Shown: positions 37,201-51,300 of the stretch, piece after piece
Layout of the letters: each line of letters opens with the position of its first letter
Numbering within the stretch: the stretch's first letter is position 1
Assembly: GCA_023376005.1 (NCBI GenBank)
Contig: CM042145.1
Coordinates: forward strand, 14,035,993-14,099,992
DNA: 64,000 bases
Direction: 5' to 3'
Source: Doryteuthis pealeii
Taxonomy: Eukaryota; Mollusca; Cephalopoda; Myopsida; Loliginidae
Notes under the pieces: generated by a model
Told to the model about the DNA's origin: nothing
Database searches by the model: none
Seen by the model: the letters and a program-made list of their open reading frames with translations, nothing else
Program-made: the position numbers and the translations under genes

Positions 37201-40200
37201 TTTTTTTTTTTTTAAACACATTTTTCTCTATTTAAATATATATGGGATCCTAACAGGTACTACCACTCCTGGTCAGAGTGGACCTGGGAGTAATGGTGAT
37301 GAAGGGGTACTCCACATTCCCCAGAGTTCTAGAATTGGAACTTTACCATCAGATGCAGTTTAACGTCCTACCCAGGATATGTATTTGATAACACAGCAAT
37401 TTTCAAAGCAAAAGATTTTATCATAGGATTGAAGGGAATTTACTTACCAAAATCTGTTTCTGGCGCTGTGAGAGCCTGATCGTCGGAAAATGCCTTCAAC
37501 TTTGAAGTGGTCATTTGATTCAAGATATTCAAAAGCTCGCAGCAAAAATCTGAAGCAGAAAAATGAAAAGCATTGCCTTTTAATTAGCAATTCTAATTCT
37601 TTAGGGTTTGTTTTTTTAAAGGTTTTTTATATGATTTGGTTTACTTTCAAAATATTCATTTATTGAAGAAATATCAGAATTAATTTGTTTATATTATAAA
37701 AAGTGGGGTATTATTGCATAAATGCATCCTGGCCTCTAAAAAACACTAAGTGGTGCCTGCTGAAAAACCAACCCATGCTATGATTGAACTCCCTAGCTGT
37801 TTGAAGGCATTTTTCCCAAAAAATTAATGCGATATGAAAACGATATTTTACCCCTCCCCTCCACCAGTCTTTTCTCAAGAAGTAAATATTTTACCCTTGC
37901 TCTTGAAATCTTTTTTTTAGCAGTTTGAAGGCGTTAAAAGTAAGCTACCCCCAGTTTTTTAATCGACAAGTAAATGTAAATATTTTACCCCGACCTTAAA
38001 ATTTTTAATTTTTTCCCCCCGGTATTTTCATTTTATTTTAATTCAAAACAACTGTCACCAATTTTCTTTAAAAATACGACCAAGTTTCGAAAATAAAAAC
38101 AATCAATACATTATTCATAAGTAGCAGGGGTCGGATTTTGAGCAGGCACCACTTAGCATTTTTTAGGCAAGAGGCCAGGATGCATTTATGCGATATACAC
38201 CAAAAGTGTTACTGGCAAAATTTTTACAAAGTTTGGAATAATTTGTTTCTTGAGAGCAAACAAATTCTAAATTTAATTTTCTTTAAAGCAAAGTTAAAAA
38301 TTCAAAAGGAAATTTAATTTTTTTGATAAATAAATGATTAATATGAATATTAAGTAGTAAAGTCTTCAGAGTGGTCTATTGTTGGTATCAACCAAACAGT
38401 GAGGGAGTCTATCCCTTTTTTGCTAGCACTAGACTAGAGAGATTGTTTTTCTGAGGTGAAGCACCATACCTAGCGTCAGCTCTCAGATGCTTTACTGCAC
38501 AGATCAGATTACCCAAGCCATGCTACTCATGCGCTGAGTTGGTTGGAACTAGTACCAAACATAGAACCTTGCGATTCCAAGGCAAATGCTCTACCAACTG
38601 AGCTAAACTGGCCCCTTTAATCAACCATTAACAAAAGTTTTATCTGGGCATCTTTCATGATGAAATGAATGGTTAACAGCTAGGTTATCAAACCATTCTG
38701 GATTTGATTCCGACTGGGCGCTTCATGCTCATGGCCTTGCGCCCAACTAGACTAAGCTTAGTAAATGAAAACAACACACCTTAGCAAGCTGCTTTTCTAT
38801 TTCTTTTTTAAATTAAATATTTCTTTTTTAAAGTATTTTTCTTCTAGATTTATGTTTAGCTTTTCATAGGTCTTTAATAAAACAAACTTTACAAACTAAT
38901 AAATTTACAAAACAATGAATAATTTCTACAAAGTAAAAATAGTAAATAGACTGAATAAAAGCAGAAACATGAAAAGGTAATTTGTATTATACTTACGTTG
39001 GTACAAGACCAAAATTCTCTGTTGGATAGAATGGAACATAGACCAGATAATTGCCAAAAGTTTGAATTGGCTGTTCATACTGAAAGAAAAAAGAAAATGG
39101 GAAAATTATACAATGGAGAAGGAAAATGTTAAACTTATATAATCTGTTTCATAATACTGAAATACTGCATTTGATAGCTTATTAAAACACAATTTTTGTA
39201 AGATTAAAAAAAGAAAAAAAAAAGGAAAAAAAAAAGGTCCCATAAAATCACCCTGTATTCTATAAGGTCATGGGTCAGCTTTGGGTAACAGGCTAGTGGA
39301 ATTTTACTGCTGCTGTGGCCCTTAAATTAAACTGCAAACATCTCCACAAATGTAAGCAAGGTCACAATTGTTTCTACATGCCAACTCTTTTCTAAAGTAA
39401 CCAGAGATGCTGATAGGTATGCGTCTGCGTCCCTGATGCACAAAAATTAAAAGGACGCAGTAAAATCATATCCATGCATCCCAGAGTCTCTTATTTCTTC
39501 CCTCATCATTTCAAGCTAACTGTAAATACATTTCAATAGTTTCTTAGAAACGAATTACACAGGATAGGTTAAAAGGTAGGAGTTACACTGCTTTAGTTGT
39601 TTTCCAAGATCATAAATAAAAACCCTACAATTTATTAAGAAACTTTAGCTGGGACCCATAATTTTTCCAGGGACTCATTCAAGCAAATATGTCCGTCCCA
39701 GGACGCACTAAATCAAAAAGCTATCAGCATCACTGGTAACAATGTATAATAGTAGTACTTACTGATACTTCATATAGAATAACACCAGTCAGTTTAAACC
39801 CTTTTATTTTTTTAAAAATGCCTGCCCAAATTGAGGTGTGTCTAATATAGTAGTTTGTTCCTTGTTGTTTGGTATCAAAATCGAGATGTCATACTGAGTC
39901 CTTTTGGCTTTTCAAAACAATGTTCTACAATAGCTAAAGCTTTTGAACCCAATATTTCAAATTCAATGCTAGTTTACTATGCACTGTAAATCTGATATTT
40001 TAGGCTTGGGGAAGTCATGTCAAAAACTACCAACTAATAATAGGCTTAACTTACAGTCCTTCTTTTAATGGAATGATAGAATAGCTTTAGACAAATAATC
40101 TGGAGTATGTATTTACCCAACCCATCCACCATGGGTAGGATATGACATAAGGTCAATTTTTAAGCAGAGTAAATTTGATTTGAATTCAAAGTTTTCTTTC

Positions 40201-41940
40201 TAGACTGGTTGCCTAACCGAGGCTAAAAAAAATCTGGAGTAAAGTTTGAATGTATTTGCTCAATTTTTTTTTTTTTTTTGAATTTTGAGATACATATCCG
40301 AGAGTCAAAGGGCTAAGAATTCAAAGAATTCATTAAAAATGAAATTAGAAATAGTTTTAAAATTAAAAGTAGACAATTTCAACTAACTTCCTAAAACTAA
40401 TAAAGTAGGTAGGTATCAGCCAGACAGTGAGGGAGTCTATCCCCTTTTCACTAGCATTAGACCAGGGAGATTGCTTTTTCTGTTGAGGTGGAGCGCCACA
40501 TCTACTGTCAGCTCCCCACCTTACCGCACAAATCAGATTACCCAATCTGTGCTACTCAAGCACAGAGTTGGCGGGACCGGTATTGAACCCAGAACCTTGC
40601 AATTCTGAGGTAGGTGCTCTACCGACTGAGCTAAAATTAGGTTATTTTCTAATTTAATCTAAATATCTTTTAACATCAAGGAAACAATTGCATTTGTCAG
40701 AAAAAAATGTTAAAATGTATTAATTGTAACATTCAACTACATTTATTTACTTGTAGACAATGCATTATTTCCACACAGAACAAGAGAGACAATAAGCAGT
40801 CAGTCACTATTAATCAATTTTTCTAATCCATGAAAACCAACATCTCCATTTTGTATAAATCAGGTGTGTGTGTGTGGGGGGGGGAATAAATCAACTTTAC
40901 TATTACAATTAATTAGTTCACAATTTAAACCTTTTTTTTGTCTTTTTTTTTACTTTTGACAAACAGTCAGTAAATCTGTCAGTAAGTAATTTACAAACCA
41001 CTTTATTTTTAAGCCATGTTATTCTAAACATAAATAACAATAAACTGTGACACCTATAATAATAGGTTCTAGACATTAACATTAAGATCGTTTTTTTTTT
41101 GTTTTTTTTTTTAAAGGAAAAAAGAGCGGTTTAGTTCAGTCGGTAGAGCACCCGACTAGGATCCATAAGATTCCTAGTTCAATACTGGAACACGCCAACT
41201 CAGCATACGAGTAGCACAGGGATCTGTGTGGTAAAATGAGGGCTGATGGTAGGTGTGGCGCTCTGTCTCAGACGCCAAAAACAATCTCCTTTGGGTTAAA
41301 TCGAACTTAACAGACCTAAATTCCACCATTGTATGTCACCCCACCGAAAGAAAAACAATACCAAAAATCAGGGAATTAACTGAATTTAATGAAATATTCT
41401 GTGTTGATATATTAGTGAATAAAAGATTTAACATTTTTTCATATCAGTTAACTTTGAACCACATACCTTTGAAGCGTAACACAGATTCTCAACCATGTAT
41501 CTTTGAGAATCTGTGTTAGGCCTCAAAAATATGTGATTCAAATTAACTGACCTGAAAAAATTAAAACGTTTTTAAATAAAATAACTGGTGCATTATATCT
41601 TTTATTCATTAATATATCAACACTGAAAATTTCATTAAATTTGGTTAATTCCCTGAATTTTGATATTTTTTCTTTTGGTGGGGTGACATAAGATTGTGGA
41701 ATTTAGGTCTGTTAAGTTCGATTTAACCCTCCTTGGTCTAGCAGTAGTGAAAAGGAGATAGACTACCTCGCTGTCTGGCTGATACAACTTTAGGCCACCC
41801 CGACGACTTTACTTTAAGGAAAATATAAAACCCACTATTAATTGGTGCAAGGAAGCTTTATATATACAACTAGAAGTGGCTACCCGGCGTCGCCTGGGTT
41901 AAGGAGAGGGGAATATAAAATCTTGTAGATCAATAGTGAA

Positions 41941-42009
<69 letters not shown>

Positions 42010-42044
42010 CTTTGAAATTGTTTTATTTTCGTACTTTCCTCCAG

Positions 42045-42075
<31 letters not shown>

Positions 42076-45000
42076 ACTGCCCTTTATATATGTATAAATA
42101 ACCCTCTACCGTAAAATGATAATTGCATTAATTCCTGACTCACTAAGAAACCTATTTTTCTTCATTTACAATGCACAACATAGAAAATAAAACATTGCAA
42201 AATTCTGTAGTTATATCTTCGAGGTACTTTTAAATGCAAATGCAGTGGTTCTCAAACTTATTTTGTTGTGGAACCCTTAAACAATTCTCTAAAAATTGTG
42301 GAACCCACTATCCTAATTCTAAGAGATTAAATGAAACAAAAATTGTTTTAGAGAATTTATTCATATAAAACATTAAAATGAAACAATTATTTTTCTTTGT
42401 TATAAATTTGTAATTGTTGTGAAAAAAGATTATCAAAAACATATTGGAGCAAAAAATGTTGTTGCTTTTTGGACTTGAGTGTCCTCAGAAAATTTGGTTC
42501 AATATTGTATAATTACATTCATATATCCGATTCATATTTAGAAAAGGCGAGATTCACACAAATATGTTGTTTCCAATGGTTAGTTGTTTTGTTTTATGGC
42601 ATATCAATGCTTTTCTTCATGTAATGCTAAATCATTCTGATGAACAAAGGGCTCAGGTTACCTACAGTACCTGCTTTTGATTAAGTGGTCACTTAAGTAT
42701 TGAACAGGCTCATCACTGTTTAACTTAGTGTTGCAAATGGTAAGAGAACTCAAATAGCTCATTTTGATAAATCAAAGTATTTATCAAATATATTGAACCT
42801 GAAACCTGCTATTGGGTTTCCTTTAAACTCAGCCTTTAACTGTATATCTGAACTAATTTCAATTAAACTTTCATAATCCACTGTCAGAAATCCTGTTGGC
42901 TTTTCTTTAACTTTGAATGGGTTTTGCACCCAAAACTTTGTCACCCTATTGGTGAGGCTTAGAATATACTGACTGTATCTCCTGCAGAGGAGTAAGCCCC
43001 TTCATGGGTGTCCTGGGTATGAAACTAAACTGCATCTGATAGTGAGGCTCCAGTTCTAGAGATCTGAAGAGTGTGAAGTACCCCTTTATTGCCATTAATC
43101 CCAGGTCCACTCTGACCTGGAGTGGTAGTACTGTTAGGGTCCCAACTATCATACTCGATAGGTCTGTGTGCAAAAAAAAAAAAAAAAAAAAAAACTCTTA
43201 AGAAACAACTATATAAAAAATTTAAATATAATAGTACAATGAACATGATTCCCTAACCTCGAGGCATAAAATAATCCTAGATGTGTTGACATGCTGTTAA
43301 AATCAATAAAAAATTTTTCTTCAAACTTGGAAAATACTCAGAGATTCTAATAATCTGTAAAGATGATCTTTAATATCATTTAATATTTAAATCTCTAAAC
43401 TCAGTCCATATTCTTAAAGTAAGTAACCAGAATCAGAAAACAGCCAAAAGTATTTTGTCCCAGATGAGATTTAGTAAATTGTAATTTAAATGAATGATAC
43501 TATTTTATCTTTGGCTTGAAATAAAATTAACTTCTTACTCTTACAGAGTAAACGTGATTTATTCAATTTTGGAAAGAAAATAAAAAAAAATTTTGAAAAT
43601 GGTGAATATCATTTAGAAAATGACATCAAAAGGAACACCTAAATTTTTGTCACATGACCCACTTAAAAAAAAAAAAACATTGTGCTAATGCTACTGTAGC
43701 AATTTTCATTCATTCATAGCACTAGATAATCTTCACCTTTTTGTATCAAAGCCAACACTCACCAAGACAATTACAAATTCTTGTGAAAAGTACAAAAAAA
43801 AAATGTAATTTTTGTACCATAGATACACAGTTCTGAAGTAAATATTTTGCATAAGTTTTCTAGCTGAATATTTATAAGTATTAAAATGATTAATTTTTAA
43901 TTCATTTTATACTTGTTAGGTTTTATCACAAGTTGAATCTAAAATGGAAACTTTGGTATTTTACTTCCTGTAATTGGTGTGTCATGTTTCTCACCTGCAC
44001 AAGCCAAATTGTTGTTACATAGTCTAGAGAAGGTAACAAGTGGCTCTAAGTAAATTCAGATAAAATGGAGTTCAGGTGTTTTAAACAAGATGGAGACATC
44101 TTGACACTGGATGGTAATTTGGTTTGGTTTGGTTTGTTTTACGGCATATCAACCTCAGCGAGTCATTTAATGCCGACAAAATTTTGAAATAAATTCATTC
44201 TTAATGGATACTCAATTTTTTTATAAACACATTTTCCTATTTAACCCATACATGGAACCCTAACAGGTACTACCACTCAGAGTGGACCAGGAAGCAATTG
44301 TGATAAAGGGGTGCTCCACATTCTCCAAACCTCCAAACTAGAAGACTGGTTCACATACAATACATAGGTAGTAACATTTCATCTACAGAAAGCGATGTCA
44401 ATATAAGCATAGGAAAGACATGAACGGATATAGACAGATTATCAATCATATGATCTCTCTGATAAGATAACATGATAAATTTTCCTATCACATAAACCAA
44501 ACAATTGCCTCCTATCGCACAAACCATCCAAATGAGACAAACAAGACATGATGGACATTGCTGGAGAAGCAAGAACAAACTCATAAATGACATTCTCCTG
44601 TAAACACCAACACAGAGACATAACAGTGTAGGTCAACCAGCAAAAACCTACATCAATCAGCTCTGTGCAGATTTTGGATGCTGTGTGGAGGACCTACCAG
44701 AGGTGATGACCGATAGAGTCTTGAATATCTGTGCTGTCAGCATGACTTGATGATTATGTGTGTGTAATCATTTGGGTGAATGTTTTGACATATATATCTA
44801 ATAAATCCTAAGTGTGACCGCACTGTCGGCTGGGGCGTTTGAATGTACCGACTGCACCTCTGCAGAGGGGTAAGACTTCCCCAATGGGGCCACCTGTTGG
44901 CCGTGGGTGGCGACCCGTGATGCTTAAGTATAGAGCCCAGGTGGATGAGCAGTTCATGACTTGCAATACTCCACTTTGGCCCTATCTTGAGCTAGATGGG

Positions 45001-45905
45001 CGGTAGGAGAGGCCCCCCTCCGATCAATCGGCTGGTCACGTCAGCACCTATATGATTTTCCCAACCCTATTGCCCTTATGGCAAGCCCCAACCCCTATAT
45101 GATTTTCCCAACCCTATTGCCCTTATGGGAAGCCCCAACCCCTTTTTATCATATGGGTGCTAGAAGGCAGTGACTGAGGTCTACATGTCCTGGGAATGAC
45201 ATTAAACTCTATCTGATGGTGAGGTTCCAGTTTTGGAGGTTTGGGGAATGTGGAGCACCCCTTCATCACCATTGCTCCCTGGTCCACTCTGACCCAGAGT
45301 GGTAGTACCTGTTAGGGTCCCATCTATGGGTTAAATAGAAAAACATGAGTTGATAAACAAAATTGTATTATGCATTAAGAATGAATTTATTCACAACTTT
45401 GCCGGCATTAAATGACCCACAGAGGTTGATATGCCATAAAACAAACCAAAACCTAATTGTGATATTCATGGATTATATAAACAGCTGGTATTAATAAGTA
45501 GTAATTAGTAAAAAAAAAAATAACCCCAGTAAAATAATTAAGCTCAATCCTTCCTACAACATTTTGGAAGATTTAAAAATAAAAATGTAAAAATTAAAAT
45601 AGAATACTTGGTTCATTTGCTGAATGAATGAAAGTTATATAGATATAACTTTCATTGTCTTTGAAAAGTTTATAAACTGTTGCATTAAAGAATTGTCATA
45701 TTTTCTGTTTTATTGAAGAATAAATTAACTAAACATATTCAATTCCTTAAATAGTTTGTAACTTCAATTACAAAACTGTATACAATAGAGTAATTAGTTA
45801 TAACAAATGTTATATTTATTCTGTTGACATAAATACCAAGTTTTTGTTTTTACACAATTCTTTATCATCTTACTTAAAATATAAAATAATGTGACACACA
45901 CACAC

Positions 45906-45942
<37 letters not shown>

Positions 45943-47843
45943 CCACAATCTGAACACCCACTCTTTGAACAGAATGTTAAACTAACACTGAACTATGTTT
46001 TTGTGAGGATTTATAACTTAATAAACATTGATGAGAAGTTAAAGTTTATGATCCCCTGTTAGCCATTGCTCATATTACACATGTAAACAACATGAATTTT
46101 TTTTTTTTTAAATCTTAATTTTTCTTTATATCCAGAAAAAGACAGGAAAAAAACTCATAAAAAAAGGTTATGATTGGTTTCTGATGAGAAAATTTTCAGT
46201 TAGCTATCTACTTTCAGTTTATTTCAGTTGGTAGAGCATCCGCCTATGAATCATAAGGTTCTGGGTTTGATACCGGCCTTGCTAACTCAGCACATGAGTA
46301 GCAAAGCTCGGATCTGTGCAGTAAAGTGGGAAGCTCATGGTAGATGTGGCACTCCATCTCAGATACAAAAACAATCACCCTGGTTTAGTGCTTATACCAA
46401 CAATAGGCCACTCCGCCAACTTTACTTTTACTTACCTAACCTGATGGATACAAAATAAGGGTCCTGTTTAACATTATATTTCTGTTGTAAACTGAACCCC
46501 TCATTAAAACCATAGAAAGCCTTGGAATTTTCAAAAATGAACATGCTAAAAACAGGCATTTGGATTTCCTTAGTAATGACATAATTTTGATGGCCATTTT
46601 TCTAGCCACCTTGGACTTATTTGATAAGCAGAGAGCCTAAGAAATAATTGGTAAATTATAGTAACCACTAAATTTGTTTGTCTGTTCACCTTAAAGTATC
46701 ACTGATGATGGGTAATGGAAGCAGGTATGATATTTCTATTTTTTTAAATTTAGTTTAAGTTAACATTTAAAAGAGAAGAACACTGATTTACTGTATTAGT
46801 TACCTATTTTTTTTTTCTTTGGTAATATTGATGTCTTACAAATTACTAAGCATGGAAGATTTAAATGAAAGAAAATATGTTACATAGGGCCAAATTCAAG
46901 TCGTATAGTCACAAGGGGACTGTTTATTTTTTTCTAGGCTCGTGCGTTCTTTTACAGAGAGGAGGAAAGAGAGAGAGAGAGAGAGGGTAGGGTCAAATTA
47001 TTTTATCGTAAATCATGTTCACTACTACTACTATGTGAAACCCATACGGGGAACCAGGCAAGCCCCGTCTGCCTCCCACGAAACCTGGTCGAAAAAAAGC
47101 AGATTTTCCTCTTCTTCCGTTTGTTGTCCCAGGGGTCGGGAAGGTCACTTCTGCTCCTCCGCAGAAACTAGAACTTCCAGTTTTATTTTTAACTTCAGTT
47201 CCGGGGTCATTGGTCAGTCAATTGAGTTCCAAGCTTTAACCTCTCTTTGTTCTTATTTCTTTTTCCTCTCTTTCTCCAGAAATCCGAATACCGTTTTATT
47301 TTCAACCCCCAAATTCCCCATAGACCATAATAACTACAGATATCAATTGTGAATAAAAGAAAGGGCATGGATGCAGTGTGGAGGACTTGTCAGGAGTGAT
47401 GACTTTGGTAATATTGATGTCTTCAAAGTTGCTAAGTATGAAAGATTTGAATGAAAGAAGATTGGCAAGGAAAAGAAAGGCTAGACAAAGAATGCCAAGA
47501 CAAAGAACAACAAACAGCAAGGATATTGTAATTCAGATGTTTTGAATAAACAACTGAGAAATACAAATGGAACAACAGATGCAGAGAAATAGGCCATCTT
47601 TGAATAACAGAAAGATGACCATTGATACAAAGACAAATCAATGGCAGATATTATTTAGGTAGAACAATTGCTACAAGACTACAAGAAGAAGAAGAGACTG
47701 CAGCAAAGGTTGAAACAGAGATATTACATTGATCAGTTCTGTGCGGAGGAATTGCCAGGATGACTATGACTGATACGGAAGAGTGGTAACAAGAGAATTA
47801 TGAGAAACCATGCTGTCAGCATGACTTGATAACTATGCTAGTG

Positions 47844-47897
<54 letters not shown>

Positions 47898-48013
47898 ACA
47901 CAATCAAATCTCACTACAGAATAATGAAAAATTATGTTGCTATGGTAATGCCCAACCATATATAAACAAACCCATCATGTTGATGGGAACTTGGATTATT
48001 TCTAAATAATTAC

Positions 48014-48052
<39 letters not shown>

Positions 48053-48314
48053 AGGAAAATATGGAAATAAATCTGAGAGTATGCAGAAAATAGAAAAAAC
48101 AAAGTATTCCAAAAAGATAAATTTATTCTGGATGATGAAGTTGACGTTAAAACGTTTCAGTTTTTATCAAACAAATAAGGACGTTTGAAATATGTGACGT
48201 ATTTTCTTAAAGAGATATAATAGATTAAAAGATAAGAAAAAGAAGAAAAATAACAGGTCAATATAAAATTAAGTTAGGTATACACCTTATTAATATTGAA
48301 TGTATGTTTGAATA

Positions 48315-48360
<46 letters not shown>

Positions 48361-51300
48361 CACACATACAATACACACACACAGGTACTTATATGTAGTA
48401 TTCTATATAGATATTTTTTAAATTTTAAGTGTATTAATTTATATCTTTATCTGTTAAATGAAATTATTCTTAACATATTTTTATTTAAATTTCATCCTAT
48501 ACATTATTCATGGTACAGATATTCTAAGAATCTTAAATGAGTTAATAAAAAAAATATTAAAAGACCCTGTTTGAGAAGTGTATTAATTTGTATTTGTTTA
48601 AAAAGTTTTGTTCTTTACTTTTCATTGTTGATTTTATATTTCAGGTATATGTCTAGCCTGTATACAGAAATTTGGACTATCTCTGGTCCCAAGCTTGCTG
48701 GATAAGGGTCCAGTACCTGTATATATTATTTCCATTGGTCTCACACACATGCATATACTTTATATAGTTTTCATTGATTTTATATATTTTTCCGCAGTGT
48801 TTTCTGTAATACATTTGAGGGCCATATATGGCTCTCAGTTTTAAACCACATTCAAAATAAAGGACAAAATCTTTTGAAAACATGTGAGTAGTCACCTTTA
48901 ATTTCCCTTGAACAGTGAAGGGTTAAGCACACCAAGCAGAATCTCAATTATATCATGATTAAAAAAAGAAATTTTTAAATTTTCAATTTCAAATCAAATT
49001 AATTTTTCTTATTCTTAAAACCAATAACTTACAAAGCAAAATTACTGTTTTAAAAATTGATTTAAAATATCTATTTTGATTTTAAACAAGCTTTCTTCTA
49101 ACAAAATTTCAGAAAGAAGGGGTCATGTTGCAACTAACTCGTTATCTTGACTATACAGATATCCTGCAAAAGAGCATGCCTTCTTAGTATCAAAGGATTT
49201 TTATCAATATTGTTTAATGCTCAAAATCATCAATGCTAATCCAAAAAAGGATGATTTAAAAGTTTAAGTTTTAACAGTGACAAATTTCAGGTTTCATTCT
49301 CAATGTCAAATTTTAAACAGAGAACTACTGATTGACATAAGGATTTTGTCTGTATTGCATATAGTCCGATTTTCTTTTTTTAATTTCATAGTTGAATTTG
49401 TGGCAGATTCCATTCTATACAGACATAAATTTAAAAAAATAAAAAAATGGGATCAGGTCTCCAATAAGCACCCTAGATTCTTAAGCTAGTCAAAGGTTCA
49501 CATTTTAACTTGTCACCAGTAAGTTTAGTTTCAAACATTTATAAACAAACAAACTGACTATTAAAAATTAAAAATAAATCAACAAAAAAAAAAATCGAAA
49601 GACATTTTTATACTAAAATAGTTTTTATTTATTCAGAAGAAAAATTCAGTTTTTATTTACAAAATATTTTTTATATTTATCTAAATAAAAGTATGTTGTT
49701 CAGAAATAGTATCACACAATTTGTAAAATTTGTTTTTGTCAGATACAATATAAGTGCAAAAAAATCGTCAGTTTGTTTGTTTATAAATGTTTGAAGCCAA
49801 ACTTACCGGTGATGAGTTAAAATGTGAACCTTTGAATAGATTGAGAAGCTAGGGTACTTATTGGAGACTTGATCCCAAAAAATGTTTGAGGTACCTATTT
49901 AGCATAAAAAGAAATTTGTGATTCATTAGGAAAGGACATTTGAAAGAATTACTAAGGTTGGTGTCAAATTTTCAGCTATATCATAATATGTTTGTATCTT
50001 GATTAATAAAAACACATAAAAAAGACCAAATGTTATAGATTTGTTGCTGCTTGAATATTTAATGATTTTGTTGGTTTTAAAAATATCAAATTAATTTGTG
50101 CAATGTTTTAGTGGTTGTTAAGTATATTGATAGGACTGATTTGTAACTAATAACTAATTTAGACGTTACTTAAATAAAATGATAAACACTCAAAGAATAT
50201 ATGAAACATTTTTAGATCATAAAAATAAAGTAAAATAAAAAGATATTTAATTTAAACAAAACTTAAAAAGCAATAATTTGGAAAAGCCAGGCCACTTATC
50301 ATTAACTTGTAAACAAAACAAAAAAAAAAAAAATTCAATTCTAAACCTGAGGATAATGCTCCCCATAAAAATAAAGTAAACAAACAAACACTTAAATCCT
50401 AAACTGATAATTATTTTACATCTGAAAATCACTAAAATGCCCAGTTTAGTTCAGTTGGTAGACCATCCGCCTAGGAATCACAAGGTTTCAAGTTTGATAC
50501 AGGCCCTCGCCACTCAACACATGAGTAGCATAGCTTGGATCTGTGCGGTAAAGTGAGGAGCTGATGGTAGTTGTGGCGCTCCACCTCAGAGACGCAAAAA
50601 TAATCTCCCTGGTCTATTGCTAGTGAGAAGGGGATAGACTCCCTTGCTGTTCAACTGATACCGAGTATAAGCCAATCTGTCTATCTATCTCTCTCTCTAT
50701 ATATATATAGATAGATATATAGATAGAGAGAGAGAGAGGGAGGCTAATAGGTATGCATCATGCGTCCCTGACGCACAAAAATCTAAAATGACACAGTAAA
50801 ATCATATCCATGCATCCCAGTGTTTTCATTTTTTCCCTCCCATTTCAAGGTAACTGTAAATACATTTCAATAATTTCTTAGAAACAAATTACACAGGATA
50901 GGTTACAAGGTAGGAGTTAGACGGCTTTAGTTGGGACCCATAAATTTTCCCAGGAACTCTTTCAAAGCAAATATGTGCATCCCAGGACGCACTAAATTAA
51001 AAAGCTATCAGCATCACTGTATATACATATGTATACAAGAATTTTGATAACCTTTTTAACTATAAATATATGCCAAAAAATGCTCTTTTACTTAGCCTTT
51101 TAATTACATAAAAATATTTAACTAAAGAAAAAAACTTTTCAGGTACTTGTCTGGAGTTAGTATCGTGTAACCTTTTGAGAAAGCACATTATCATTTTCCT
51201 TATTATTTTCATTGTCTATACCAGTAGACAATATCACTTTCAAGAGTGTGCATTGCATTTATTAATATTAATTCTATAATACAATAAATCACTTTACAAA

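Larger units (their letters stand above)
34184..37447 (-). other. RhoGAP intron 3
   Basis: About 3.3 kb. Next to the exon 4 acceptor is a run of about 27 A on the plus strand (34,196-34,222), i.e. an extreme polypyrimidine tract on the coding strand. The intron also holds a foldback element (34,325-34,720), a Tc1-type MITE (35,551-35,900), a SINE B copy and a family C retroposon. About 34,725-35,540 and 35,905-36,295 show nothing recognisable beyond (CT)n near 35,240. Confidence 0.75.
37550..38996 (-). other. RhoGAP intron 2
   Basis: About 1.4 kb. Contains a foldback MITE (37,705-38,201) and a reverse-oriented SINE A (38,381-38,614). The rest is AT-rich with no recognisable element. Confidence 0.75.

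Noticed and set aside
41124..41200. tRNA gene
   Set aside because: Same reasoning: SINE A head.
46942..47352. 136-codon open frame, plus strand
   Set aside because: Starts in an (AG)n run, composition-driven, no known family; kept only as part of the island.
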